Assembly (NCBI RefSeq): GCF_004765795.1
Contig: NZ_SBIV01000013.1
Span: 1 to 42,709 of the forward strand
Direction of reading: 5' to 3'
Source: Halorussus marinus
GTDB lineage: Archaea; Halobacteriota; Halobacteria; Halobacteriales; Haladaptataceae
DNA: 42,709 nt
Below the pieces are notes generated by a model. The model ran no database searches. It saw only the letters and a program-made list of their open reading frames with translations, and was not told where the DNA came from. This document shows, piece by piece, positions 6,684 to 13,219 of this stretch. Position 1 is the stretch's first letter, and each line of letters opens with the position of its first letter. The translations under genes were made by a program, and so were the position numbers.

Positions 6684-8391
6684 CGGCGCCCTCCAAGACG
6701 CTCTCAATTTCAAGGACGATCGCCTCCACGTCGTCCTCAGCCACGGCGTCGTTCCCGTCGAACCAGTCCCGAACCGCCTCCGGGAGCGCGTAGCGGTACT
6801 CGCCGCGCTGCACCTGTTCGACGAGGTCCTTCTGCTGGAGCGTCTTCATCTTCTTGCGTTTTTGACTACTCTTTCGAGACCCTCCGGCTGCCCAGTACGC
6901 GTCTTCGACGCTTCCAGGGCCGTTGTACTTGAACCACTGGAGCATGTCGGCTTCGTACTCGTCGAGGTCGGCGAGCTCGTTCTGCATCCGTGAGATGTAT
7001 CGGTCCACCGACGGATGTTCCAGGACGTCTGGGTCTGGTGCGGACTGCTCGCTTTCGAGTTCCTCAATGCGCTCGCGAGCGGTCTCTAACTTCCGCTTGA
7101 GCGCATCGTTGTCGCTCGTTCCGACGCCGAATTCGTCGGCAAGCACGTCCACCGCCTCCACTGCGCGCTCGCTAATCTCCGGCCGGCTTTCCAGCTCGTC
7201 GCGCAACGCCTCCACCTGTTCGCGGTATTCCTCGTTCTCGTCTCGGACGTCCTCCAGTTCGCTCTCGAGCTCTCGAATCCGCTCGTTCTTCTCCTGCTTG
7301 ATCTCCGCAACCTCAGCCTGAATCGTCTCGGTGCTCTCGCTGCTCCCGCCGGTGGACGTCATGGCCTCGGTGAACTGCTCGGCCATCTGCTGCATGTCGC
7401 GCGCCTGGTCGAGTTCCTCCTCTAACTCAGCCTTCTCGGCTTGCAGCTCGTCGACGCGGTCTTCGAGCTGGCTGATCCGGTCCTGGCGGCGGTCTTCGCG
7501 CTGGCTGATCTCTTCGAGTTCATCGACGAGATCGCCGGACACGCTCTTCAGTTCCGGGCGCTCGAAGTCGTCGAGGCCGGGTGTCGCGCCGGCATCGAAC
7601 GTCTGCTTGCGCTGCCACTGCACGCGCTCGATGTCAGTCTCCCAGTCCGCCATCACGAACGCCTCGCCGTCCGCGAGGTCGGGGACGTCGTCAGCGATGT
7701 CGTTGCCGAGGACTCGTCGGACGGTCTTGAGGTCGTTCTCCCAGGTGAGGCGATGCCAGACGAGCCAGTCGGCCTGCGTGATGAAGTCCTTCTTGACGTC
7801 CGCGGGGCGCTGGCTGATCCCGACCATGCCGAGGCCGTGTTTCCGGCCGCGCTTCCCAATCTTCACGAGCATCTGGCCCGTCTCGTCCAGCCCACCGCTC
7901 TGTGGGATGTACTCGTGGACTTCCTCCACGAGCATCAGGAACGGCTTCTTGAGCTTCTTCTCCTTGGCGAACAGCTGGTGTGCGGTGTCCCGGATCAGGT
8001 CGCTCGCGTCGCTCTCGTTGAGGTACCCGGAGACGTCGAGGATGATCGGGACGTTCTCTTCGAGGGCGAGCGAGGCGAGTTTCTCGGCGTGCTCGGGTCC
8101 GACCTGGAGGTCGCACTCTTCGTCGGCGCCGACATGCAGCATTTCGTACTCCTCCTTGAGGCCGTAGTACTCGCCGTCGGTGTCGACGACGAGCAGCGGA
8201 TAGCCGTCATCGAGGAGTTGTTCCGCAACGACGCTCGCACTGTTGGATTTTCCGCTGCCGCTCTTGCCGGTGATGAACCCGCGGCCGGTGAGGACGTCGA
8301 CGACGGGAAGCGTGAAGCCATCCTCGCCGACGGTGATAGTTTCAGTGCTGTTCATCTCAGTATCCGGGTTGTTTGTGGCTGTTTCACTCAT
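6676..8391 (-). CDS. HerA/DUF87-type ATPase with coiled coil and C-terminal wHTH
   Basis: 571 aa from ATG 8391 (ATGAGTGA overlap with the preceding stop; upstream starts would lengthen that overlap). Walker A GKSGSGKS at 42-49, DTDGEYYG just after strand 2, Walker B FLMLVEE at 151-157 and the SQRP sensor at 193-196 match the HerA-FtsK clade of hexameric DNA pumps. Residues ~280-460 are a long coiled coil of heptad-like E/L/R repeats. The last ~100 residues (YNGPGSVEDAYWAAGG ... LQQKDLVEQV) look like a winged helix. No NurA or SIR2 partner is nearby; instead an HNH-HTH protein and a zinc-finger protein precede it. Role could be DNA translocation in replication, recombination or exclusion; TerL is separately present, so packaging is unlikely. 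Confidence 0.85.
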   Translation of the reverse strand: MSETATNNPDTEMNSTETITVGEDGFTLPVVDVLTGRGFITGKSGSGKSNSASVVAEQLLDDGYPLLVVDTDGEYYGLKEEYEMLHVGADEECDLQVGPEHAEKLASLALEENVPIILDVSGYLNESDASDLIRDTAHQLFAKEKKLKKPFLMLVEEVHEYIPQSGGLDETGQMLVKIGKRGRKHGLGMVGISQRPADVKKDFITQADWLVWHRLTWENDLKTVRRVLGNDIADDVPDLADGEAFVMADWETDIERVQWQRKQTFDAGATPGLDDFERPELKSVSGDLVDELEEISQREDRRQDRISQLEDRVDELQAEKAELEEELDQARDMQQMAEQFTEAMTSTGGSSESTETIQAEVAEIKQEKNERIRELESELEDVRDENEEYREQVEALRDELESRPEISERAVEAVDVLADEFGVGTSDNDALKRKLETARERIEELESEQSAPDPDVLEHPSVDRYISRMQNELADLDEYEADMLQWFKYNGPGSVEDAYWAAGGSRKSSQKRKKMKTLQQKDLVEQVQRGEYRYALPEAVRDWFDGNDAVAEDDVEAIVLEIESVLEGADA

Positions 8392-8929
8392 CGCTTCCTC
8401 CGTACTTCTGATAGAGGTGGTCGCCATGCTGCTTCCCGACATGACGACGTGCTTTCTCCAGCCGGCTGAACGGCGACGTGCTACAATACTGGCAGTACCA
8501 CTCAGTACGCTGGCCGATCAGGCGATCGTGCAGCTCCGTGTACTCCTCGCTCGACCACGTATCTGGCGGGCCGTCGGGAGCGTCGTAGTTGAACGACTCG
8601 TTGTGTTCCTCCCATTCTTCTTGAGGTGCCTGCTCTCCCGAGCCGTCGTCGTCGTTCAGTCCCTCCTGGAGAGCGGTGATCGCGTCGTCGAGCTCCGCGG
8701 CGTTCTCCCGAGAGGCGTCTTTGTCGAAGCCGTACTGGCGGCCGTTCATGATGTCTTCAGCGAGCGAGACGGCGGCGTCTTCGAGGGCTTCGGCGTGACT
8801 GCGGTCGAGCTCGTCGACGAGGTCGTCGATGGACTGGCGGAGGCCGGTGTCGAACCGGTTGTTCCGCTCGCGCTCGCCCGGCGGTGTGCGGTCCCAGCCC
8901 GACGGCCAATCGATATCGGTCTCAGGCAT
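8384..8929 (-). CDS. C2H2 zinc-finger protein
   Basis: 181 aa from ATG 8929 (ATGCCTGA overlap with the preceding HNH gene). The C-terminal 40 residues contain WYCQYCSTSPFSRLEKARRH then GKQHGDH, a C2H2-like finger. The middle is helical and acidic (SIDDLVDELDRSHAEALEDA), possibly a dimerising region. Tightly coupled to the HerA-like ATPase that follows, so a DNA-recognition subunit for it is a reasonable inference. Confidence 0.65.
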   Translation of the reverse strand: MPETDIDWPSGWDRTPPGERERNNRFDTGLRQSIDDLVDELDRSHAEALEDAAVSLAEDIMNGRQYGFDKDASRENAAELDDAITALQEGLNDDDGSGEQAPQEEWEEHNESFNYDAPDGPPDTWSSEEYTELHDRLIGQRTEWYCQYCSTSPFSRLEKARRHVGKQHGDHLYQKYGGSDE

Positions 8930-9572
8930 CAGTATCCGCTCCTTTGTGTGCGTCCCGTGGCGAACGATGCCCCCACCGAACCTCAACTGGCCGATGAACC
9001 TTGGCGTGTTCCTCGTTGGACATTATCTCTAAGTTCTCGGGGCGGTTGTCCCAGGGGATTCCGTTCCTGTGATGCACGATCTTCCCGTTGAGGGCTTCGA
9101 ATCCTTGTTCAGCGACAACAACGAGCCGGTGGATTCGCACCTCCCGGGTTGATCCAGAAATAGTTGTCTCAACTACTTCGTACCCGCTTTTTGTAATTCG
9201 GTGACCGGGTGGATTCCTCCTGCGGACCCGCCGAGACTCTTCGTACTTGCCCCGCGTCTCAATCTCATGCTTATGAATCCACTCGTGGGCAGTCGCATAC
9301 CCACATTCTAACTCGTCTGCGAGTTCGGGGATTGTGAGCTGCTGGTTGTGATACAGCTCTCGGACCAGTTCCTCGTCACGCCACGGCCGATCTTTGTTGA
9401 TTGTTTCTTTCTTTTTAATACCGTGTTCGTCTAGCCATTTCTGAACAGTTGTATCCGATGCTCCAAGCTCCTCCGCGATCTCCGCTGTGTTTAGCCCTTG
9501 CTCTACGAACAGGTTGCGTAGAATCTGTGGGTTGCGCCACGGAGTGTCGGCGTCTGCGTAGGGGTCAGCCAT
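8922..9572 (-). CDS. Double-HTH HNH endonuclease
   Basis: 216 aa from ATG 9572, overlapping the wHTH gene's stop by 8 bp. Two successive helix-turn-helix repeats are visible: LFVEQGLNTAEIAEELGASD... and LYHNQQLTIPELADELECGY..., each preceded by PWR(D/N). The C-terminal third has VRIHRLVVVAEQGF, then IVHHRNGIPWDNRPENLEIM and EEHAKVHRP, the HNH_3 style found in phage homing nucleases. The gene is embedded by 8-bp overlaps on both sides, so it behaves as an operon member rather than a recent insertion. Confidence 0.8.
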   Translation of the reverse strand: MADPYADADTPWRNPQILRNLFVEQGLNTAEIAEELGASDTTVQKWLDEHGIKKKETINKDRPWRDEELVRELYHNQQLTIPELADELECGYATAHEWIHKHEIETRGKYEESRRVRRRNPPGHRITKSGYEVVETTISGSTREVRIHRLVVVAEQGFEALNGKIVHHRNGIPWDNRPENLEIMSNEEHAKVHRPVEVRWGHRSPRDAHKGADTDA

Positions 9573-9801
9573 CGTTGTTGGGCACTTCCTCCTCGTTGAG
9601 GGCGTACATGCCATGGCCAAGCGGTTCGACGATGTTGTCCTGTTTGAGCCGTCCGAGTCGTTCGCGAATGTACTGCGCGGAGTAGCCTGCCTGTTCTGCG
9701 ATGAGCGGGGCGTTTGCGCGCCCGTCGCGTAGTACTTCGACGATTGCCCAGTCGGCGTCGCGGAAATCATCAACGTCCATCTGTGGTAGTACTGTACTCA
9801 T
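9565..9801 (-). CDS. Winged-helix regulator, repressor candidate
   Basis: 78 aa from ATG 9801 (a GTG two codons earlier is possible). It reads ADWAIVEVLRDGRANAPLIAEQAGYSAQYIRERLGRL then DNIVEPLGHGMYALNEEE: helices, recognition helix and wing of the small haloarchaeal viral wHTH group that includes the phiH1-type repressor. It is the first gene of a ten-gene leftward operon and faces the rightward operon at 9980 across palindromic DNA, the position expected of a master repressor. An AT-rich GGTTTTTG on the minus strand about 30 nt upstream would fit a leaderless promoter. Confidence 0.75.
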   Translation of the reverse strand: MSTVLPQMDVDDFRDADWAIVEVLRDGRANAPLIAEQAGYSAQYIRERLGRLKQDNIVEPLGHGMYALNEEEVPNNDG

Positions 9802-9814
9802 CTCCACCTAATAA

Positions 9815-9871
9815 GTTATCAGCAATGGACAAAAACCTATTGGTGATAACCTACAACCAGTAGGTTTATGG
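9815..9871. promoter_or_regulatory. Divergent control region with two inverted repeats
   Basis: Inverted pair 1: GTTATCA (9815-9821) with TGATAAC (9844-9850). Inverted pair 2: AACCTAC (9848-9854) with GTAGGTT (9860-9866); a further half site AACCTAT lies at 9834-9840. The pairs overlap the likely TATA elements of both directions (AAAAACC read leftward near 9831-9837, TTTATGG rightward at 9865-9871). This is what an operator for the adjacent wHTH protein would look like. Confidence 0.6.
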
Positions 9872-9909
9872 TGTTAGCTCTATTACTATGAATTAGGAAG
9901 CGCGGGACA

Positions 9910-9949
9910 CCGGCCGCAGAAACTGGCCGGGGCGTGTTGCACCACGCCC
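9910..9949 (+). promoter_or_regulatory. Leader hairpins before the rightward operon
   Basis: CCGGCC (9910-9915) pairs with GGCCGG (9925-9930), and GGGCGTG (9930-9936) pairs with CACGCCC (9943-9949). They share base 9930, so the two stems are adjacent or nearly exclusive. They lie in the presumed ~85-nt leader before ATG 9980 and could affect translation or stability. Confidence 0.4.
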
Positions 9950-9979
9950 GACCGTGCTCCACGCCAAGGTGAAGCAACA

Positions 9980-10552
9980 ATGAGTTCGAAACCCATCGAC
10001 AAGAACGCATCGACTCCCGCGGGCACACACCAGGACCTGCCCGCGTCCCGAGACGTCTCGGACATGGACAGCGCTGGCGCGATCGTCAACGCGATCGCCG
10101 AGCAGTTCGACGCCGGCGCGACCGCCGTCGCCATCCACGACTACGACGGCCACACGGCACGCATCACCGACGCCGGCGACATCGAGGCGGCCGGCGACGC
10201 GGTCGTGATCTCGGGCGACGACGGCCAGACCGCGACCATCCCCGCGGCGGCGATCGCGACGATCGCGGGCACCGACAACTCGCTCGCCGCGATCCCGCTC
10301 GACGCCGAGCTGACCGTCACCTACCACGCCCAACAGAGCCAGCACGGTACCCAGACGCGGACCGGTCGGGTCTCGGACTGGGTGGCGAAGCGCTCGGGCG
10401 CGGTGTACAAGTTGTCGATCGAGACCGAGGGCGGCGTGACCTATCACGTCTGGACAACGACGGGCTGTGTTGACAAGGGCTCGCGCTGGAGTGAGCGGAA
10501 GGTCGGCCACGATGCCGAGGTCGACATCCACGACTCGGAGGTGACCGCGTGA
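9980..10552 (+). CDS. Hypothetical protein, first gene of rightward operon
   Basis: 190 aa. Residues 30-110 are rich in alternating A/I/V and D/G (AVAIHDYDGHTARI, DAVVISGDDGQTATIP), suggesting a small beta barrel or ligand-binding sheet. The C-terminal part (YKLSIETEGGVTYHVWTTTGCV) is also strand-rich. No family is recognised. It is the first gene after the operator region and overlaps the next start by one base (TGATG). Early function inferred from position only. Confidence 0.65.
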   Translation: MSSKPIDKNASTPAGTHQDLPASRDVSDMDSAGAIVNAIAEQFDAGATAVAIHDYDGHTARITDAGDIEAAGDAVVISGDDGQTATIPAAAIATIAGTDNSLAAIPLDAELTVTYHAQQSQHGTQTRTGRVSDWVAKRSGAVYKLSIETEGGVTYHVWTTTGCVDKGSRWSERKVGHDAEVDIHDSEVTA

Positions 10553-10878
10553 TGGCGGCCGTTGAGACCGAGACCACGGCCGACAGCGTCGACGATCGCG
10601 ACCGCCGCGCCGCCGAAGAAGCCATGGCAGTCATGCCGATCGACGAGGACCGCTACCGCGTCTACAGTGGCGCCGACGCAGACTACCTGGTCGACCTGCG
10701 CGATCCCGCGTGCGAGTGCGCCGACTGGCGATATAGAGAGCCGGAGGAGGGGTGCAAGCATGCGCGCCGCGTACTGCAAACGCTCGGCCGGCGGCCGATC
10801 CCGGACGGTGTCCGAGTCGATCCGGCGCTCCGGTACCAGCGCGAGAAACTCGCCGACACCAACGGAGGCAGAGCCTGA
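10552..10878 (+). CDS. SWIM-type zinc-finger protein
   Basis: 108 aa. Residues ~40-75 read YLVDLRDPACECADW ... GCKHARRVL, matching the SWIM pattern C-x-C-x(n)-C-x-H. SWIM domains bind DNA or proteins and occur in haloarchaeal viral and mobile-element operons. ATG overlaps the upstream TGA by one base, and a GGAGG site inside this gene serves the next one. Specific role unknown. Confidence 0.8.
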   Translation: MAAVETETTADSVDDRDRRAAEEAMAVMPIDEDRYRVYSGADADYLVDLRDPACECADWRYREPEEGCKHARRVLQTLGRRPIPDGVRVDPALRYQREKLADTNGGRA

Positions 10879-11165
10879 TGTCCGTCTACCTCCGCATCGA
10901 CGGCCTCGACGTCGACGACCTCGACCAGGCAGACCCGTCGTTGCTCGAAGATCTCGCCGCACACGTCTTCAACGACATCCGCCGCGATCATCCCAGCCTC
11001 TACGACGACCTCGAGGGCGTGATCCCGGTTCGGAACCCCGAGCACGACCCGCGGCTCGCAAGCTCGCTCGCGGAGTGTCCGGGCTGTGGTCGGGCTGGCC
11101 TGGTCGAGCAGCTTGCCGCCCACGACTGTCCCGGGCTGTCGGCCGGCGGTGATCACGATGACTAG
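10878..11165 (+). CDS. Small zinc-binding hypothetical protein
   Basis: 95 aa, start overlapping the SWIM gene stop by one base. The N-terminal 60 residues are helical and acidic. The C-terminal third has CPGCGRAGLVEQLAAHDC, a CxxC...HxxC zinc site. Function not recognised. Confidence 0.65.
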   Translation: MSVYLRIDGLDVDDLDQADPSLLEDLAAHVFNDIRRDHPSLYDDLEGVIPVRNPEHDPRLASSLAECPGCGRAGLVEQLAAHDCPGLSAGGDHDD

Positions 11166-11475
11166 CGAGGTCGATCGGCGGCGCGCGCTCGTCGACTTCC
11201 TCGACCGCCACCCGCTCGTCGACAGCGTCGACTTTTCCCGGGATGGCTACCAGCAGGTGCTGCTCGAGCTCGGTGAGCCCGCCAGCGACGAGAGCGGGCA
11301 GCCAGCGTTCACGGTGACGGTCGACGGCCGCCGGCTAGCGTATTTCGAGTCTGGGAGCGGGCAATGGTATCGCCAGGAGTTCGAGGCAACGCCCGACCGT
11401 GCATGTGGGGATTGGCGGCCGGTCGGTGTCGAACAGATCAGCGAGCCCGACCTGGAGGTGTACGATGCAGTCTGA
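11158..11475 (+). CDS. Hypothetical protein
   Basis: 105 aa, ATG 11158 overlapping the previous stop by 8 bp. It has a mixed alpha/beta pattern (RALVDFLDRHPLVDSVDFSRD, FTVTVDGRRLAYFE) with no motif recognised. It is a member of the rightward operon. Confidence 0.6.
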   Translation: MTSEVDRRRALVDFLDRHPLVDSVDFSRDGYQQVLLELGEPASDESGQPAFTVTVDGRRLAYFESGSGQWYRQEFEATPDRACGDWRPVGVEQISEPDLEVYDAV

Positions 11476-11695
11476 GACGGTCGGCCAGCTGCGCGAGCTC
11501 GCCGCCGGCGACTCGCGGGCCGCGTTCAAGTCTGCGGCCATGGCGTGTGGCCTGTCGGAGTCAGAGGCCGAGCTCGTCTGGCGCCACGACGGCCAGCCTG
11601 GCGAGGTCGTGGCGGACGTCCGCGACGCGGGGATGGAGATCCGCAGCGAGGATGGGTGGCTGACGTCGAGCGTGTCAGTGGAGGTCGAGCGATGA
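11465..11695 (+). CDS. Hypothetical protein, possible HTH
   Basis: 76 aa, ATG 11465 overlapping the previous gene by 11 bp. AAFKSAAMACGLSESEAELVWRHDG could form a helix-turn-helix, followed by a short sheet. No family recognised. Confidence 0.6.
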   Translation: MQSETVGQLRELAAGDSRAAFKSAAMACGLSESEAELVWRHDGQPGEVVADVRDAGMEIRSEDGWLTSSVSVEVER

Positions 11696-11928
11696 GGTCA
11701 TTCTCGGATCCCGATACGCATTTCGCGATTGTGCGGAGTGAGACGCCAGTCACGGAGGACGGCTACAAGGTCGGGGAACCCAAGCGCTTAGAGTGCGAGG
11801 AATGTGGTGCAGGCGTGCTGTTAACTGAAGAGCCAACTCCCGGTATCGACGAACTCCAACACCAGCCGACGTGCAGCCAGCGGTTCGTGAAATCGCGCTG
11901 GTGGCAGACGACTGCGGACGGCGAGTAG
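11692..11928 (+). CDS. Small zinc-binding protein, last gene of rightward operon
   Basis: 78 aa, ATGA overlap with the preceding gene. LECEECGAGVLLTEE ... LQHQPTC supplies Cys-x2-Cys and a distal His/Cys pair. The pattern is like small viral zinc ribbons. The matched 42-bp palindrome begins 24 bp after its stop. Confidence 0.65.
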   Translation: MRSFSDPDTHFAIVRSETPVTEDGYKVGEPKRLECEECGAGVLLTEEPTPGIDELQHQPTCSQRFVKSRWWQTTADGE

Positions 11929-11951
11929 TCGAGCCGAGATTTTCCCACGAG

Positions 11952-11993
11952 TTAACCAACAACACTGGTTGACATCGTGCAGGTGTTGGTTAA
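11952..11993. repeat. Palindromic element, copy B
   Basis: TTAACCAACA (11952-11961) and TGTTGGTTAA (11984-11993) are exact inverted arms of a 42-bp element, the same length and outer sequence as the element at 3141-3182. It lies between two convergent genes. The inner parts differ between the copies, so the arms, not the spacer, are conserved. Confidence 0.75.
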
Positions 11994-12024
11994 GAGAGAT
12001 AGAGCCTCGTGAAGCAGGACGACA

Positions 12025-12216
12025 TCATTCAGCTGTCGCTGTCGCTGTGTCGATCGAGATATTCCTGTTTCCCTCGATGTACTCCTCGACAAGGTCCCGA
12101 AGGACTTGGCTCCGTGATGCATCCATCGGAATATCACCCTCGAGTTTTTTATGCGTGATAATAGTGTCAAGTTCTTCTAATTTCTCGTCTGCGATACTGA
12201 AACTTGGGTTTGCCAT
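12025..12216 (-). CDS. Ribbon-helix-helix regulator (leftward)
   Basis: 63 aa. FSIADEKLEELDTI (strand and helix 1) and DASRSQVLRDLVEEYIEG (helix 2) give the CopG/Arc-type RHH pattern. Its N-terminus (MANPSFSIADE) matches that of the divergent neighbour (MGNPSIEMPDE), so the two are paralogues. A TTTATAG box on the minus strand (12246-12240) is centred about 27 nt before the ATG, fitting leaderless transcription, and a paired TAGCA repeat lies between box and start. Confidence 0.8.
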   Translation of the reverse strand: MANPSFSIADEKLEELDTIITHKKLEGDIPMDASRSQVLRDLVEEYIEGNRNISIDTATATAE

Positions 12217-12226
12217 ACTATTAGTT

Positions 12227-12307
12227 TAGCAGGTTAGCACTATAAAGGGTGCCCCATAGAGTCCCTGAGTAGAGAAAGGACTAAGTTACTGCCTTAGCAA
12301 GATAGCA
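12227..12307. promoter_or_regulatory. RHH operators: two TAGCA-N3-TAGCA sites
   Basis: TAGCAGGTTAGCA (12227-12239) and TAGCAAGATAGCA (12295-12307) are two copies of a direct repeat with 3-bp spacing. Each lies just upstream of one of the two divergent start codons (12216 and 12312). The central TATAAAG (12241-12247) reads as a TATA box rightward and TTTATAG leftward. Tandem half sites at short spacing are normal for RHH dimers. Confidence 0.7.
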
Positions 12308-12311
12308 GTAG

Positions 12312-12497
12312 ATGGGAAATCCAAGCATCGAGATGCCGGATGAAATGGAGGCCGAAGTCGACAACCGTCGGCACAGTAACACGTCCCGAAGCCAGTGGGT
12401 TCGCGAAGCAATCCAGGCACGGCTTGATGCCGAAGACGCTGGCGAGTGGACAACGCCGGATGTCGACTACGGTACAGCTGACGCCGCAGACGCGTGA
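12312..12497 (+). CDS. Ribbon-helix-helix regulator (rightward)
   Basis: 61 aa. PSIEMPDEMEAEVDNRR followed by TSRSQWVREAIQARLDAED is a CopG-like RHH fold of about 45 residues, followed by an acidic tail. It is a paralogue of the divergent gene, with conserved NPS, PDE/ADE and SRSQ segments. A TATAAAG lies ~70 bp upstream and a paired TAGCA repeat lies directly before ATG. A mutual-repression switch is the simplest reading. Confidence 0.75.
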   Translation: MGNPSIEMPDEMEAEVDNRRHSNTSRSQWVREAIQARLDAEDAGEWTTPDVDYGTADAADA

Positions 12498-12533
12498 TGA
12501 GGGCTAGGGCATAGGCTCACGAACAAGACAGGT

Positions 12534-12555
12534 CCGGCCTGCCCCCACAGGCCGG
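12534..12555 (+). terminator. Strong GC hairpin after the RHH gene
   Basis: CCGGCCTG (12534-12541) pairs exactly with CAGGCCGG (12548-12555) around a 6-nt loop, 36 bp after the RHH stop. No T-run follows, so it may be a 3' stability element rather than a true terminator. Confidence 0.4.
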
Positions 12556-12583
12556 GATCGACAACACACCGATGGTACGCACG

Positions 12584-12720
12584 TTCACTTTCACCCCCAC
12601 GGCTTATTGTTCCGGTGTCGTTACCCGGCAGTACGCGCGGGTTACACCCGAGAAACCAGCAGTTTCCAGTCACCACAGGAATACTTTCACTTTCACGGTG
12701 GCATCAGGTGACCGTTTATA
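12584..12720 (+). promoter_or_regulatory. Direct repeats and promoter upstream of the zinc-protein frame
   Basis: The 11-bp sequence TTCACTTTCAC occurs at 12584-12594 and again at 12686-12696. Downstream of the second copy is GTTTATA (12714-12720), a good TATA box, which would place the transcript start near 12742-12747. The repeats look like activator or repressor sites. No convincing gene lies between 12498 and 12735. Confidence 0.45.
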
Positions 12721-12744
12721 CCACACCCATTGTAGGCGGAACAG

Positions 12745-13002
12745 ATTCCAGGCGACGACCCCTACAGGATCACGACCAAAACCAAGAAATGGCGGTACGC
12801 ATGCCCAACCCCGCGCGAACACACCAACTGGTTCCCGATCAACGGCCACTTCCGATGCCGTGGCTGCGCCGAACTCCGCGCCGCCGGCAAATCATCCGTC
12901 GAACCCGAATACGACGTGCTCCGCGATAAGAAGACTGGCGAGCTCGTCGAGCGCGACGCGTTCACGATCGAAGTCGGCAGCCAGAATCCCGCGCGCGCAT
13001 AA
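12745..13002 (+). CDS. Zinc-ribbon protein frame without a canonical start
   Basis: The frame after a TAG at 12733-12735 encodes a typical haloarchaeal small zinc protein: KKWRYACPTPREHTNWFPIN then GHFRCRGCAEL, DVLRDKKTGELVERDAF and a TAA at 13000. No in-frame ATG, GTG or TTG precedes the conserved part. The predicted leaderless transcript start falls on an ATT codon at 12745, given here as the tentative start (85 aa). Alternatives are a lost start (pseudogene), a frameshift, or a sequencing indel. The coding quality over ~80 codons argues against chance. Confidence 0.5.
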   Translation: MPGDDPYRITTKTKKWRYACPTPREHTNWFPINGHFRCRGCAELRAAGKSSVEPEYDVLRDKKTGELVERDAFTIEVGSQNPARA

Positions 13003-13141
13003 CCAGGTGGCCGCGACCAGTGCCGGACACGCCCGCCCCATCCAAAGTCTGGGCGCGTCCGGCCCATGCCATGTCGCGGTCCCGAGACGCACCGGACCCG
13101 GCCGCAGTGGCCGCGAACCAACCCAGCACGCCACGAGACAC
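13003..13141. other. GC-rich structured stretch upstream of PCNA
   Basis: There is no convincing gene. It holds a 13-bp inverted repeat with one mismatch (13022-13034 with 13051-13063, 16-nt loop) and a direct repeat GTGGCCGCGA at 13008-13017 and 13108-13117, exactly 100 bp apart. It could be a structured leader for the PCNA operon. Confidence 0.4.
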
Positions 13142-13219
13142 ATGAGCCAACACACCCACCCCACTAAAACGAACCGCCACACCACCACCCCAGCCACCGA
13201 GGACGGTGGTTCAGCATGA
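13142..13219 (+). CDS. Possible 25-aa leader peptide before PCNA
   Basis: A short frame, rich in T, H and P (starting MSQHTHPTKTNRH), ends in TGA overlapping the PCNA ATG as ATGA. The 4-bp coupling is the same as between real genes here. Composition is unusual and the evidence is only positional, so it may be a translational coupling leader or chance. Confidence 0.3.
   Translation: MSQHTHPTKTNRHTTTPATEDGGSA

Noticed and set aside
10552-11928. Minus-strand frames opposite the rightward operon
   Set aside because: The + strand genes show continuous stop-start overlaps and zinc motifs; the opposite frames are basic and arginine-rich.
12572-13219. 215-aa + strand frame across the gap before PCNA
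   Set aside because: Serine/threonine/proline/arginine-rich and not acidic, unlike haloarchaeal proteins; it overlaps the zinc-protein frame, which has better coding quality.
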